Source of the DNA: Gnetum montanum
Taxonomy: Eukaryota; Streptophyta; Gnetopsida; Gnetales; Gnetaceae
Direction of reading: 5' to 3'
DNA length: 62,000 nucleotides
Assembly (NCBI GenBank): GCA_015680685.1
Contig: MNCI01012628.1
Coordinates: 604,694-666,693 of the forward strand
Shown here: positions 12,801 through 24,800 of the stretch, piece by piece
Layout of the letters: each line of letters opens with the position of its first letter
Numbering within the stretch: position 1 is the first letter of the stretch
Translations under genes and position numbers: made by a program
Notes under the pieces: generated by a model
The model's database searches: none
What the model was told of the DNA's origin: nothing
What the model saw: only the letters and a program-made list of their open reading frames with translations

Positions 12801-15800
12801 TTTGTTAAAAATTTTATGTAGCATGAAAAATATATCTTCAAAATGCATCTTAAAGGAAGGTTTGCTAGAAATTTCATGAAATTCAAGTCATCATATCTGA
12901 ATTTTATTCAGTGTCCACGTTGCGGATATATGTTCGCAAAATCAAAAAAAACATATCAAACATCAAAAATTAAAGTTTTAGAAAACCATATATACATTAA
13001 ATAAGATGTGTTATAGGGCCACCTCAAAAATCAACACATGTTCAACCATTACAAGTCCAAGTCCAAGTTCAAGTCCAAAATGAAGTGAAGAAACATGAAC
13101 AAGTTGAAGCCCCACGAAGAAGACTCAAGGCACAAGGTAAAACTCAAGATAAACAAGAAATTCAAGACTATCCCATGTACCTTAAAGGAGGGACTGTTGG
13201 AAAAGTAGGCTACAGAAGGGTAGAAAATAAAAATTGATCAATTAATAAGGTCACTATGAACTTTATAAAATGCTTCTTGTGCTTCACATGTTGCAGCATT
13301 TTTATTTAAAATAAAATAAAATTTGATGGAGTACGATAAAGGGCCATGCCTTTCCAAACAAATAAAATTGGAAGTATCTTATGGACAGACATAATTAATA
13401 ATATCCCTAATTAAAAATGTTGTTTTTTCAATTTATTATGCCAAATTAATTTGGCTTCATGATGTACAACATGGACCCTATGAAATCCTATCAGTAGGAG
13501 CCCATGTTCTTATTCTAAAACAGATATCTTTTAAGACTTGGACCACTCACATTAATCACAATTACTCACAGCTCTACTCACTTTTGTTATTCACAATCAC
13601 TCATATTAACTCTCGTTTATTTACTCTCAATCCATCTGCTGCCTAAATTCTAACAATGCCAAAACAACCTGAAATTACACAGCCTCATCACTCAAATCAT
13701 GTTGATGATCTCCATCAATACACTAAAGAAAAACTTCCAGCAAGCCAACCTCTTAACTTAAATCAACATCTGGAAGATAGCATATCCACGCATCTAGACC
13801 CTCACTTTAACACCTATTTCTTTGAAGAAGACAAAAACATCTTCAACTATACTGAAATTGAAACTGAAATGGAAAATTTTTTAGCTACATCCACTAAGAC
13901 TCCTTGGATCTGTCAAACCACTTTCTATGATACTAGTACCTGGATTATTACACCAAAGAAATCTAAAACCATGTGGGTGGAATAGAATGTTCATAAAGAC
14001 AAGATGAATGAAGTAGGGATCTCGTGCTAGATAAGCATTCATCTAGAGCTTAACAATGAAGATGAGCTCCATTCTGGTTTTGATAGGAAGCCTTCCTCTT
14101 TCTTAGTAGCCAATCTATTTAACGATGCAAAAACACAAAGATGACTATAAAGCTTTAATGAACAATAACATATAGGAGTTGGTGGGTGTTCCTTTTGTTC
14201 AAAAGGCCTTACCCAACATATGATCCCTTATAAAAATATAGGATCAGACTCATTGTTGGTTATCAACAAGGAGGAGGATTGAACTTCAAGGAAATCTTTG
14301 TTCTTTCTACTAAGTGAACAATTATTGGAACTCTTAATTGCATTAGCAGATTTTTTTTTTTTTTATGTAGAGTATATTCTTCTTTTTTAAGGGTCGGGAG
14401 TCTATTATAACACAAAAATATACAGAGTATAGAGCAAATTGCTAAACAACCAGGACAAAAACAAGGGGAGGATTATCCCTTTCTGAGAGAAAACTAGAGG
14501 AAGATTCTCCCCTTACAACCCGAATCCAAAATAACACATGGCTAAGCACATTCAATATCTAACTAAACACCTTATCATGGCCCATATCCCCTTGAAAACC
14601 CCAAAAAACACAGCAACACCCCTTTAACAAACTTGGCCAAGCATAAACTCACAAGGGAAACTGTAGATAAATGCAAGAGCAACATGGCCTCAATTCCCAA
14701 TGGATCTAGGATTGGGGGGATTCAAATGGGTGGAAAAGCGGCAAATGCAAGGAACAAGACAAGCGCAACAGGAGGTCCATGTGTGACAGGCGGTCCAGCC
14801 AGGAAGGGAGGTGCCGCAACTAGCAAGTCAGGAGGACCAACGAGAGCAAGGGCTGGTGGCGAGCTGGGTCAAACTAGTTCGACGTGGTGCCCCAAGGTTG
14901 AGGGAGTTGACGAGTGTGTGCAGGGCAAAGGATCTTTAAGGTTAAGAACGAAGGCACCCTCAAGAGATGGTTTGTGAATGGTGGAAATGAGCCTCATCGA
15001 TAACTTCGTTTCCACGGGTGCTCCCTTGCCTTTTAAATAGGTTTTAAAATGGGTTGCTATGCATTGGAGATTCTGTCCCGTTGAGGTTTGTTGTCTCATG
15101 GGTGGCCTCCTTTTGTTTGTTGTCAAGTTGCTACAAGATAGGGAAAGGGTTTTGATGGGAGGCCCATAATTCTTTGGGTGCGGGGTTTAGCATTGACTTA
15201 TTGGAGGCCAAGGGCCGATAGGGACCCCAATCTGTTCTCCAAGGCTCCTGTCTAGATCCAGGTGTCTGGTATCCCATGGGAAATCTAGACAGAGGAGTTC
15301 CTCCATACCCTTGCTAGTTGCCTTGGTGACTTCATTTGCTTTGACCATGCAACGGGCTCCCTGGAAAGGATGGGTTTTGCTCATTTGTATGTGGTAGTCG
15401 CTCTCCCCCTAAGGAGCTGATCCCAGAGGTGGTTCTTGACCTTTCTGTGGGAGAGGAGAAGGTGAGAATCAAATAAGAGTATGTGACGGTTGACCCTTGG
15501 GTGCCTAGGAGGTCACTGGCGTTGTGGTCCTGTGCCACTTGTAGTAAGGCTGGCCATCTAATTGTGGCTTGCAAAATGGGTCATAAAGCACAGGACCAGA
15601 AGACTAGAGGAGCAGAATGGACACTAGTAACTCAGAAGGGGCAAGTGGCCCAACGTTAGGACCAGACGGTGGGGGCTTCAAAGCCTAGCAAGCCATAGAC
15701 AATAGAGGATGCATGTTTGGTGCGCAGGGGGGGGGGGGGGGGGNNNNNNNNNNNNNNNNNNNNNNNNNNNNNNNNNNNNNNNNNNNNNNNNNNNNNNNNN

Positions 15801-18800
15801 NNNNNNNNNNNNNNNNNNNNNNNNNNNNNNNNNNNNNNNNNNNNNNNNNNNNNNNNNNNNNNNNNNNNNNNNNNNNNNNNNNNNNNNNNNNNNNNNNNNN
15901 NNNNNNNNNNNNNNNNNNNNNNNNNNNNNNNNNNNNNNNNNNNNNNNNNNNNNNNNNNNNNNNNNNNNNNNNNNNNNNNNNNNNNNNNNNNNNNNNNNNN
16001 NNNNNNNNNNNNNNNNNNNNNNNNNNNNNNNNNNNNNNNNNNNNNNNNNNNNNNNNNNNNNNNNNNNNNNNNNNNNNNNNNNNNNNNNNNNNNNNNNNNN
16101 NNNNNNNNNNNNNNNNNNNNNNNNNNNNNNNNNNNNNNNNNNNNNNNNNNNNNNNNNNNNNNNNNNNNNNNNNNNNNNNNNNNNNNNNNNNNNNNNNNNN
16201 NNNNNNNNNNNNNNNNNNNNNNNNNNNNNNNNNNNNNNNNNNNNNNGGTGTGGGGTGGTGTGCAACAGTCCAAAAAACCAACCTAACCAGCAAGCTGGTG
16301 AAGGGGATAGGCGGTTCAAAGATGGGAAGGAGGATTCAGCCATAAATCATGATAGTGAGGAGGAGGAATCGAATTTGACGGATTCATCGATGTTTGCTGG
16401 GTCATCGAGGTCTTTCAAGTCCTCAACTTCTTTGGAGTCACCCATCAAGGGTGGCTCTTGGAAGATGGTTCCAGGTTTGGGAGTGAAGCTCCCACCCTTG
16501 GCTGATTGGGTTTCGGTGGTTTGGGGGGTCCCTTGACCCCTACGGACAAGATGAAAAAAGAGGGTATGATGAACAAGGGATCCTTTCTAGTGTTGCCTGA
16601 TACCAGTAAAGTGGGGAGGCCATTGGCCTCTCTTGTCCGAACTAGACGAACTCAAATGAAGGTGGATTTGGGGGTGCAACAAACCCTTGAGGAGGTCTAC
16701 AAACACACAGCATGCAAGACATGAGGTTCCTTTCATGGAATTGCAGGGGGTAGGGTACCCCCTATAAACAAAATACCCTAAAGGAGATTGTGCATCGAGA
16801 GCTTTGTGATGTGGTTTGTTTGCAAGAAACCAAATTGCAATAACAAGAGACTCACTGGTTAACATGATCAAGATGGCACGTTCAGGAGGTTCCTAGCAGG
16901 GGTAGGGCTAGTAAGCTAGCACTACTTTCTCGTGGACGATTAGAGGTTATGGATTGTTCCAAGTGGAATATTACCGCTTTTCTTTTGGACTCAAGAGTTT
17001 GGGTAACGAACTTCTACGGGACCCAAGTGTGGGGAGATCAATTGTAGGAGCTTCAAAGGATTGTGTCTCTTGTTCCAAACCGACAATGTTGGATGATTCT
17101 TGGAATTTCAATTAGTAGCTTTATGGGTAGGAGAGATCTGATGCAGGGGATCAAGACCCACCGGGAGCTCCAAAATGCATGGAGTTTCTGGAGAAGAATG
17201 AGCTAGTTGACTTGGAGATTTGGGGGTGCCACTTCATGTGGAGTAATCAACTGGAAGGCAATGGCCGAGTTATGACCAAGATTGACCTTGTTTGGGTCAG
17301 TTCTCATTTTCTCATGAAAAAAGGGGTTGTGGCTACAGCTCAGGAAAGGGTAGCCTCGAAACACCGATAAATTATTTGTTGTGTTGGTGATGGACTGATG
17401 AGGAGACCTAGGCCTTTCAGGTTTGAACATTACCAGCTTCACAAACCTTGGTTGCAACCTTTCGTGGCTAGAATCTAGGGGACTTACATGCCCTTGGAAC
17501 TTTTTGAAGCAAGGGCTAACACAGTTAAAACAAGCCTTGAAAAAGATCAAATCTAAGGATAAGTACTCATTCAGAAGTGAGAGAGGGCAACTTGTGCAAA
17601 GGCTTCTGCAGATACAAAGGGGTAGGAAGAAGGTCAAGACCTGGAGCAAGAGGAGTAGGAGGTCCTTTCTCAACTTCAAGCAGTGGACAGGGAGGCAAAG
17701 GCCTATTGACGACAAGGGTCTAGGGCTAGGTGGCTGAAAGATGGGGACCACAATACACGTTTTTCCTTTGCCGATGCCACTGCAGTGAAATTATCTAAGC
17801 ATATTTCTCGCCTCTCTATCCAAGGACAGGAGATTACTAAAGATGCTAGGTTGCTTAGACCTTGATAGACTTTTGGTCTAAAATCTAGAGGAGGAGGCTA
17901 GTGCAGCCTTTGTCTGTTCTTGTAGAATCTGTTTTGTAGAAAGAGGATAATTGTCATTTGTTGTCCCCCTTCTCCATGCGTGAGTTAGAGGAAGCTTTAG
18001 GATCCATGAAAGTGGGTACGGTGCCAAGACTCGATGGATGGCCAATGGAATTTTTTCAAAGTTTCATGGATATTCTTGGGAACAACATTCTTGATGCATT
18101 CAACGCAATGCTGAGATGGCATTAGATACATCAGGAGATCAATTGTACCCAAATTGTTTTAACTCTGAAGTCAAATACCTCTATGGAGCCGGCCCACTTT
18201 TGACCAATTAGGGTATGCAACACCCTGCTCTGCCTTTTTTCAAAGATGCTTGTGACACGGTTAAGTGCATTGATGCCTAGGCTGGTGGGCCCCAATCAAG
18301 TGAGATTTATACAAGGAAGGCACATCCAAGATCAAATTCTGTTGGTGCAGGAGGTCTTACATTCGCTAAGATTGACACAGTACCTAGGTTTGTGTCTTAA
18401 GTTAGATATCTCGAAGGCTTATGATACTGTCATGGGAGGCACTGGAGGAGATTATGCTAAGGAAGGGTTTCCACCCAAAGTTTGTTAAGTTGTGCATATC
18501 CATTCGACTTTCTAGGGGTATTCTTTGGACCTAGATTGGAAGTTATGGGTGTTCTCTTCTCCAGGAAGGGGGTTGAGGTAGGGGGATCTATTGTCTCCTT
18601 ATCTGTTCATTCTGGTCATGGATACCCTTCAAGCATATTGTGAGGCGAACAGGGTTAGGGGGTTGGAGATTGTAGGAGTTAAGTGTTTAGTTGAACATTA
18701 CGTGGATGACACCATCCTGTTTTCACGTGCAGCCATCCCACAGGCCATGGCGATTAATAGAGCACTAGCCCGTATGGCTATGGAGATTGAACTAGAGACC

Positions 18801-21800
18801 AATAGAGGTAAATCTTTGGTTCATCTATTGAATACCCCTACTAGGGTGAGGGAGTTGGTCATTCAACACTTCGGGGTGTTACCTGGATCACCGAAGGATG
18901 CGTAGTTGGGGCTTCCCCTATACGATTGGCATAAGAGACAGGTTTGGAGTGGTTTAGTGCAAAGACTCCAAAAGTGGACGAATTATTGGACAGCTTGGTT
19001 TTTTACTCGAGTTGGTAGGGCTCTACTAGTTGCTTCAGTTTTGGCAGCTATGGCCAGGTATGTGGCTTCGATTACTCATCCACCTAGTGAGGTTGTTGAG
19101 CAACTTGACTATATTGTTCATAATTTCACTTGTCTAGTGGCAAAGGGGGCCAAAGACTTCACTTGGTGAGGTGGGATGTCATGGCTCGCCCAAAGAAGGC
19201 TAGGGGGCTAGGAATTCCTAAGTTTCAAGATATTGTTGATCTGAGTACTCATGCTCTTGCCAACAGGTTTATTAGGCCAAGCCCTCAACCTGTGCAATGG
19301 ATAAGTGTGATGGCAAGGAAGTACCAAAGGTGGGAGGCTAGTTCTCATGATTCGCACATGTGGAGGTCACTCTGTTGACATGTCAGGATGGTGATGCCAT
19401 GAGGATTATTCGGAAATTTTCCGAATGAATTAATTAGACATAAATATCCAACAATTCACAAATGGGAGGGATTGTGGAAGGGCAAACTTCCAGAGAAAAT
19501 AAAATTTTTCCTTTGGTCAATACAACACTTTGTGCTTCTGATAAAAGCAGAACTAAAGCGGCAGGGGCTAAAAATTGAGGACACATGTCCTATGTGCATG
19601 GCCACCATGGAAACATAGGACCACTTCCTTCTTAATTGCATTTTTACCGGACAAGTGATACGTGTTGCAAATATTCAGCAAGATTTGAAAATTTCTAAGG
19701 ATTCTCAAGCAACAATGGTTCTCTGGGCGCTGTGGAAAGCACATAATTCTCGAGTGTTTTGAGCTCTAGTGCTACCTTCGCCGACACAAATTGTGGCTCA
19801 AGGAATTTGACTATGGGTGGAAGAGCAAGTGGCCATGGGGGTGACACCAATGGTAGAACCAAATTGTGACACTTACTAGGCCAACCTAATGCTCTAGGGG
19901 TTGGTGCAATGGGCCGAGTGGGTGAATCTTCTTCCTCGATTATAGGGGGAGGCAAACATGGCTAATGAGGCCTTCTTCATGAATTGGATGGGCAATGTTA
20001 CTTTGTTTAGGGGGTGTGCATTACCTTGATTGTGGAGTTTGTTATAGCATTGCTGGGGCTGCCCGTGGGGGCGGGGTTTGCAAGATGCAATGGAGTTTTT
20101 CACTAGGCCCATCCCTAGGACTGGGAGTGGGCAAGTTTTGAAGTCAACTCTATTGGCAATGTGACAAGATGCCATAGAGCTAGCAGAGTAATTTTTTGTA
20201 CAATCTAGTAATATGTGTCCAAATTAATGGAACTACACTTCACCTTTATGTGGTGCTTGTGGTGGGCTAAGCTGGTTAACCTACCACATTTTTCCTAGAC
20301 ACATTGCGGAGATAGCAGCCAAACCAACACTTTGCTCTTATCTTAGCACAGTGGCAGGTGACAAACACGAGGGTCCCTTCTTTGATGGGTGGGACTCCAA
20401 CGTGCATGATCTATGCACAAAAAGCACTCACGGTGTGTGGTGCCAACTGTGGTGGAGATCTCCAACGATTTGGAAAGCAACGGTTTTGGGGGTGTGGTTG
20501 GGGGTGGTCCAGCTACTGGGCTACCCCCCCCCCCCCCCCCCCCCCCAAAAAAAACCCCCTAAGGAGATTGAGGGAGAGGAGCTGGAAGATTCGGCTAGGG
20601 GAGTTGATTCTGATGGTGTGCCGGGAGGTACTGCTAGGATGGCAAGGGAGATTGAGGTGGCAACACTACAGGAGTGCTAGGAGGAAAGGGCTCTTTGGAA
20701 AAAGAGGTGGGATGATCATGAGGTAGCAATTCGATGCCAACTAAAAGAGGCAATGCGCATGAAGGTCGCCTTTGATGAAGGGGTGGAGGCGGCAGTAAGA
20801 CAGGCAAGAACGAAGGACTAGGAGCGGTGGCAAGAGGTGCTAGCTGCGCGAGAGACTGATCTTTTGCATCAACTGGAGGAGCTCAAGCGCATGCAACAGA
20901 AACAAGACCTAGAGGCATAGCGGAGGGATTCGGCAGAGGCGGTTACTAGGGAAACCCTAGAGAGGGAGTTGTAGGAGAGCCTAAGGGCTCAAATCCAAGA
21001 GAAGGCATGCCTACAAGAGCTCCAGAAAAAGGAAGAACAAGACATACGTGCATGCAAGGAATAGGAGGCAACTGTGATCCAACAACAACTGGATTGGGCT
21101 CATGTGCAAAGGGCCAAGGCTTGGCTAAGGCAGGGACAATGCCCTTATGTTATTATGAACATAGGACATACCACTTCATGGCATGCACTCCGGCACCACA
21201 TCAAGTGCAACAACAAAGACTTACATCTGGATGGTAAGGGCACAAAGGAGGAATGCAAGAAGAAGGTGGAGGAGTTCAAAAACTTCCAGGAGGCAGCTCA
21301 TTTTGTGGATTTGGAATGTCATAGGAATACACTGGATATGATCCATTAGGAGGAGCAGGTGTATGGTGAGTGCTCTAGCCTCCCCACCCATTTGTAAGGG
21401 TGGAGCATTTTGGTTATGGACCACCTTGGTGTATTTTGACTTCGCTTTTGGTTGTGCCAATTCTAGCTTTTTGATGCCTACGTTGTCTTTTTGAAGTTTT
21501 GTCATCTTCTTCAAGTTGGCATGATGTTGTTGATGGGGGTTGCCTTCACCCAATTTTGTTTGTAAGGGTAATTGGCTGACATCAGGTGTTTCAGGCCTTC
21601 AAGTCGTTTCTTTGTACAGTTTATATTTATATTAATATACCTCCATAACTTTTTCCCAAAAAAAGAAAAAAAAACTCTTGATGGATCTTGTTAAACATAT
21701 CTTGTTCCTCCTTAGAGTTAATAAAGTCAACGACCTAGCAAAAAGTTTGGTACTTCACTAGTTTGACTTTCTTTCCTTCTTCACTTAGCCCATGTTCCTT

Positions 21801-24800
21801 GTCCAAATGATACATGGTAGAAATCCTTTTGATATAAGCATGGAGGTCATTCTAGGGAGTACAACTGTTGACTCTCATTAGAACATACAACCATTTTTTG
21901 AAGCTAAGCCATTCTTTGGTGTTCTCTTCAAACTATCATTGCAAGCACTTCTTCATGTCTTCTTCTTGTTGCTTTGCCTGCTGCATTTGTAGCTCCTCTT
22001 GCTCTCTAGCCCGTTACTCTTGGAATTCTCTTAGGACCTCCGCTTTGATATGGTCCCTCATCTTAATCTCCAACCTATGCTAAAGTGTGATCACCTCCCT
22101 ATCCCATTTCTTCTTTGCTTCCACTTCCTTAATCTATTGCATTTTATTGGCTTTCCATTTTAGCTTAACCTCAAGATCTTCAAGGTCAGCTTTAGTTCTC
22201 CTCTTCCAATAGTGTTTAATTTCATGCATCAACAACACTCTCCACTTCCTCTGCAGAAAACTTAGGTTTATTAAGGGCATGGGGGTCAGCAAACCCACCC
22301 GCACACCCNCAGCTGGAGCTCCCCCTCGATTGACTAAAGCCAACCACGCTGAAAGTGCAAGCATCACAACACCCTCCTTAGCCACAAAGCTAGCCCCTGC
22401 CAAAACAAGAACGTTCACATCAATCCCTGACAACACTAATGTAGCAATAGGCCTACACCTATAAATCCTTTCACAAGGTGGGAAGTATTGTTGATAAGCC
22501 ACTTGGGACTACGAGATAGCAGCCTACTAAAGAGAAAGTACCAAGCTAGAATGGTTCATCAATTACCTGTGTTCAAGGATGGCTCTAAAAACCCTTAGGA
22601 AATTGACCTACCTCCGAAGAAACAAACACCTCACAAAAGCAAAGTGGATACCTTAGAGTTTCAAGAAGCTCCTAGAGTGAAAAAAGAATTTGTCGATGAG
22701 CTCCACAGTGTGCTACTAGATAGACGACAACTTCAATCTCAACACCTACCCACTAGAGGTCCACAACATAGTACCCTGGAAGAATAACATAGCCTCATAC
22801 ATGCTTTTCCCTAAAGGAAGAACCATCACCAACCACAATGATGCCCAAATACTCCATAGTTGCCCCCTTCATCAAAGTAATCTCGATTCCCCTAAACCAT
22901 GTTGTGTCGCCCAACCATCTAGTGTAGAACTATGTGTAGTCAAGCCTTTCCTATCCCTGGAGCTATGGGAGCAAATTATCCCATCCAACTACAACAACCA
23001 TCTACCACAACTTGCCATTATCTTGGAAAGACTTGCAATCTAGTTCAACAATTGTTGAAACCTCCATCGCATAGCAACCCTCCTTCCATAACTTCCATGT
23101 TGTTGTAGCAACAAATATCAGGCAGGAAAAGGGAGTAGAAAGAAAAAATCTTTGAATTTCAGACTTTCCATAGGGTCCAAAAGACAAACGCAGCAAGGGA
23201 GTCACCGAAGATGATGGCACTAGGCTCAATGTTGACAGCTCCCCATACTAATTTAGAATAGAGGCATAAATATAAAAGGTGTTCAATAGTTTTAACGTTT
23301 CCCTCCCCACAAAAAATATAGAACAATGAAACTTGTATACTGCATGAGCAGAGAACCATGCAAGTGGATATGGCACAGTTACCAAGGAGCCACAAAAAAA
23401 CTTTTACCTTTTTAAGGAGCTTGTCGTTTCAAGAGACATGCCAGGCATGCACCGTCAAATAATGATGGGCAAATAACTTTCTACCTATGCCATACACTGA
23501 AAAGTTGGTTTGCGTGATAAATTCATCATGAGCACACAAGGCCTTCCAAATTCCGAAATCTATCCAACACATCCTTCTCAATTCGTATTTGTGTTATAGA
23601 ATTCAAATCCAGAGGGCTTCATGATTCTGTTGAACCTTACATATCAAGTTTTGTTGACTCATCATGATACAATCTTTGAATTTGGGCACCTCGAGGACCT
23701 GACATTCCTCAGCTTCAACCTCTTCCCAGTAGACAAGGTGTAATCTAAATTGTCCTCCCTCCTAACTAGACAAATTTCCTAATGATAGTATTGACTTGGG
23801 ATATGATCTTCTTTGGGGGTTTACATGTGGATGCCATGTACTTGGCCATGGCCAATAGGATAGAACTGACCAACATAATTCTTCCTTTGCTTATTACAAA
23901 CCCAATGTTCCAATGGTCAACTCTATTTTGTAGCCTCTGTAAGAAGTTATTCTGTGCTTGAATCATGTTCCAGTGAAGATTCTAATAAGAAGAAGAAATG
24001 TTCATGTTAAAACTAAAGGATAATGAAAACCATGCCAAAAAAGTAAAAGATTTGTAAATAGTGGAAATCCGTGATATGGTCTTAGGTAAGCAACTCATGC
24101 CTAATACACCAAATTGTCTTGGTACATACAAGGAATTGAATTAAAATTGTGTGAGAATCAAGATGTATATGCAACCTTGTTTATTAGTAGAGATGGAAAG
24201 TAATGAACCTATGTGACAATATTTGTTAAACATGTTGATTAGCGATCAAACATAGGTGAAGCAACCCAAGAAAGAAGTGACCTCACCTATTTGAATCTCA
24301 GCCTTGATCTTGCAAAGTACCATCTGGATGTTGAAACTTGCAATAGAATAAAGGCATTGTGCATACCCAAAGAAAGGATAAAAAAGGAAGGATCATCACT
24401 CGGAACCATAGTGTTCATCCCACTAAGCAGGGTCTTAGGAGGATTGGTAGATGAGCAAAAACCTGACCTCTTTGAGCATATATTAGGAATTTTTGTAAGA
24501 GTATCAATCATTAAATCCTCAATCCAATGGAAGCAAGATGTAAAATTAAAATTGTTACTAACTTAGAAAAGGTTTATGCAATGAAATACAAAGAACTTGT
24601 AGGTGGCTTCATGTAACTTGCATCAATGCTAAATAATGAAAAATGAAGGAGCAGGATTACAAGGCTTTTAGGCATCCTCAATTCAGAGGAACAGGATATT
24701 GTGGATAGAGTCCATAGGGAGCTTCAGCCTAATTACACTTGTAGAACCTTATGCTTTCCACAATGGCTTGTTATTTTATCATTTTATTAAAGATAATTGC

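Larger units (their letters stand above)
14708..21674 (+). mobile_element. Full-length L1-type LINE (type-A tail), nested insertion
   Basis: About 7 kb including a 503-base assembly gap. It begins G-rich (GGGGGGATTC), as L1 5' ends in this window do, and ends with an A-rich tail at 21,658-21,674. ORF1 is at 14,726-16,724 and ORF2 at 16,721-21,397. Flanks ATTCCCAATGGATCT (14,693-14,707) and ACTCTTGATGGATCT (21,674-21,688) form a 15-bp target-site duplication whose four differences are all transitions. It sits in antisense orientation to the host gene. Confidence 0.85.

Noticed and set aside
15656-16536. Several 190-275-codon frames across the N run
   Set aside because: They consist of unknown bases in a 503-base gap. 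Only the flanking LINE ORF1 sequence is real.
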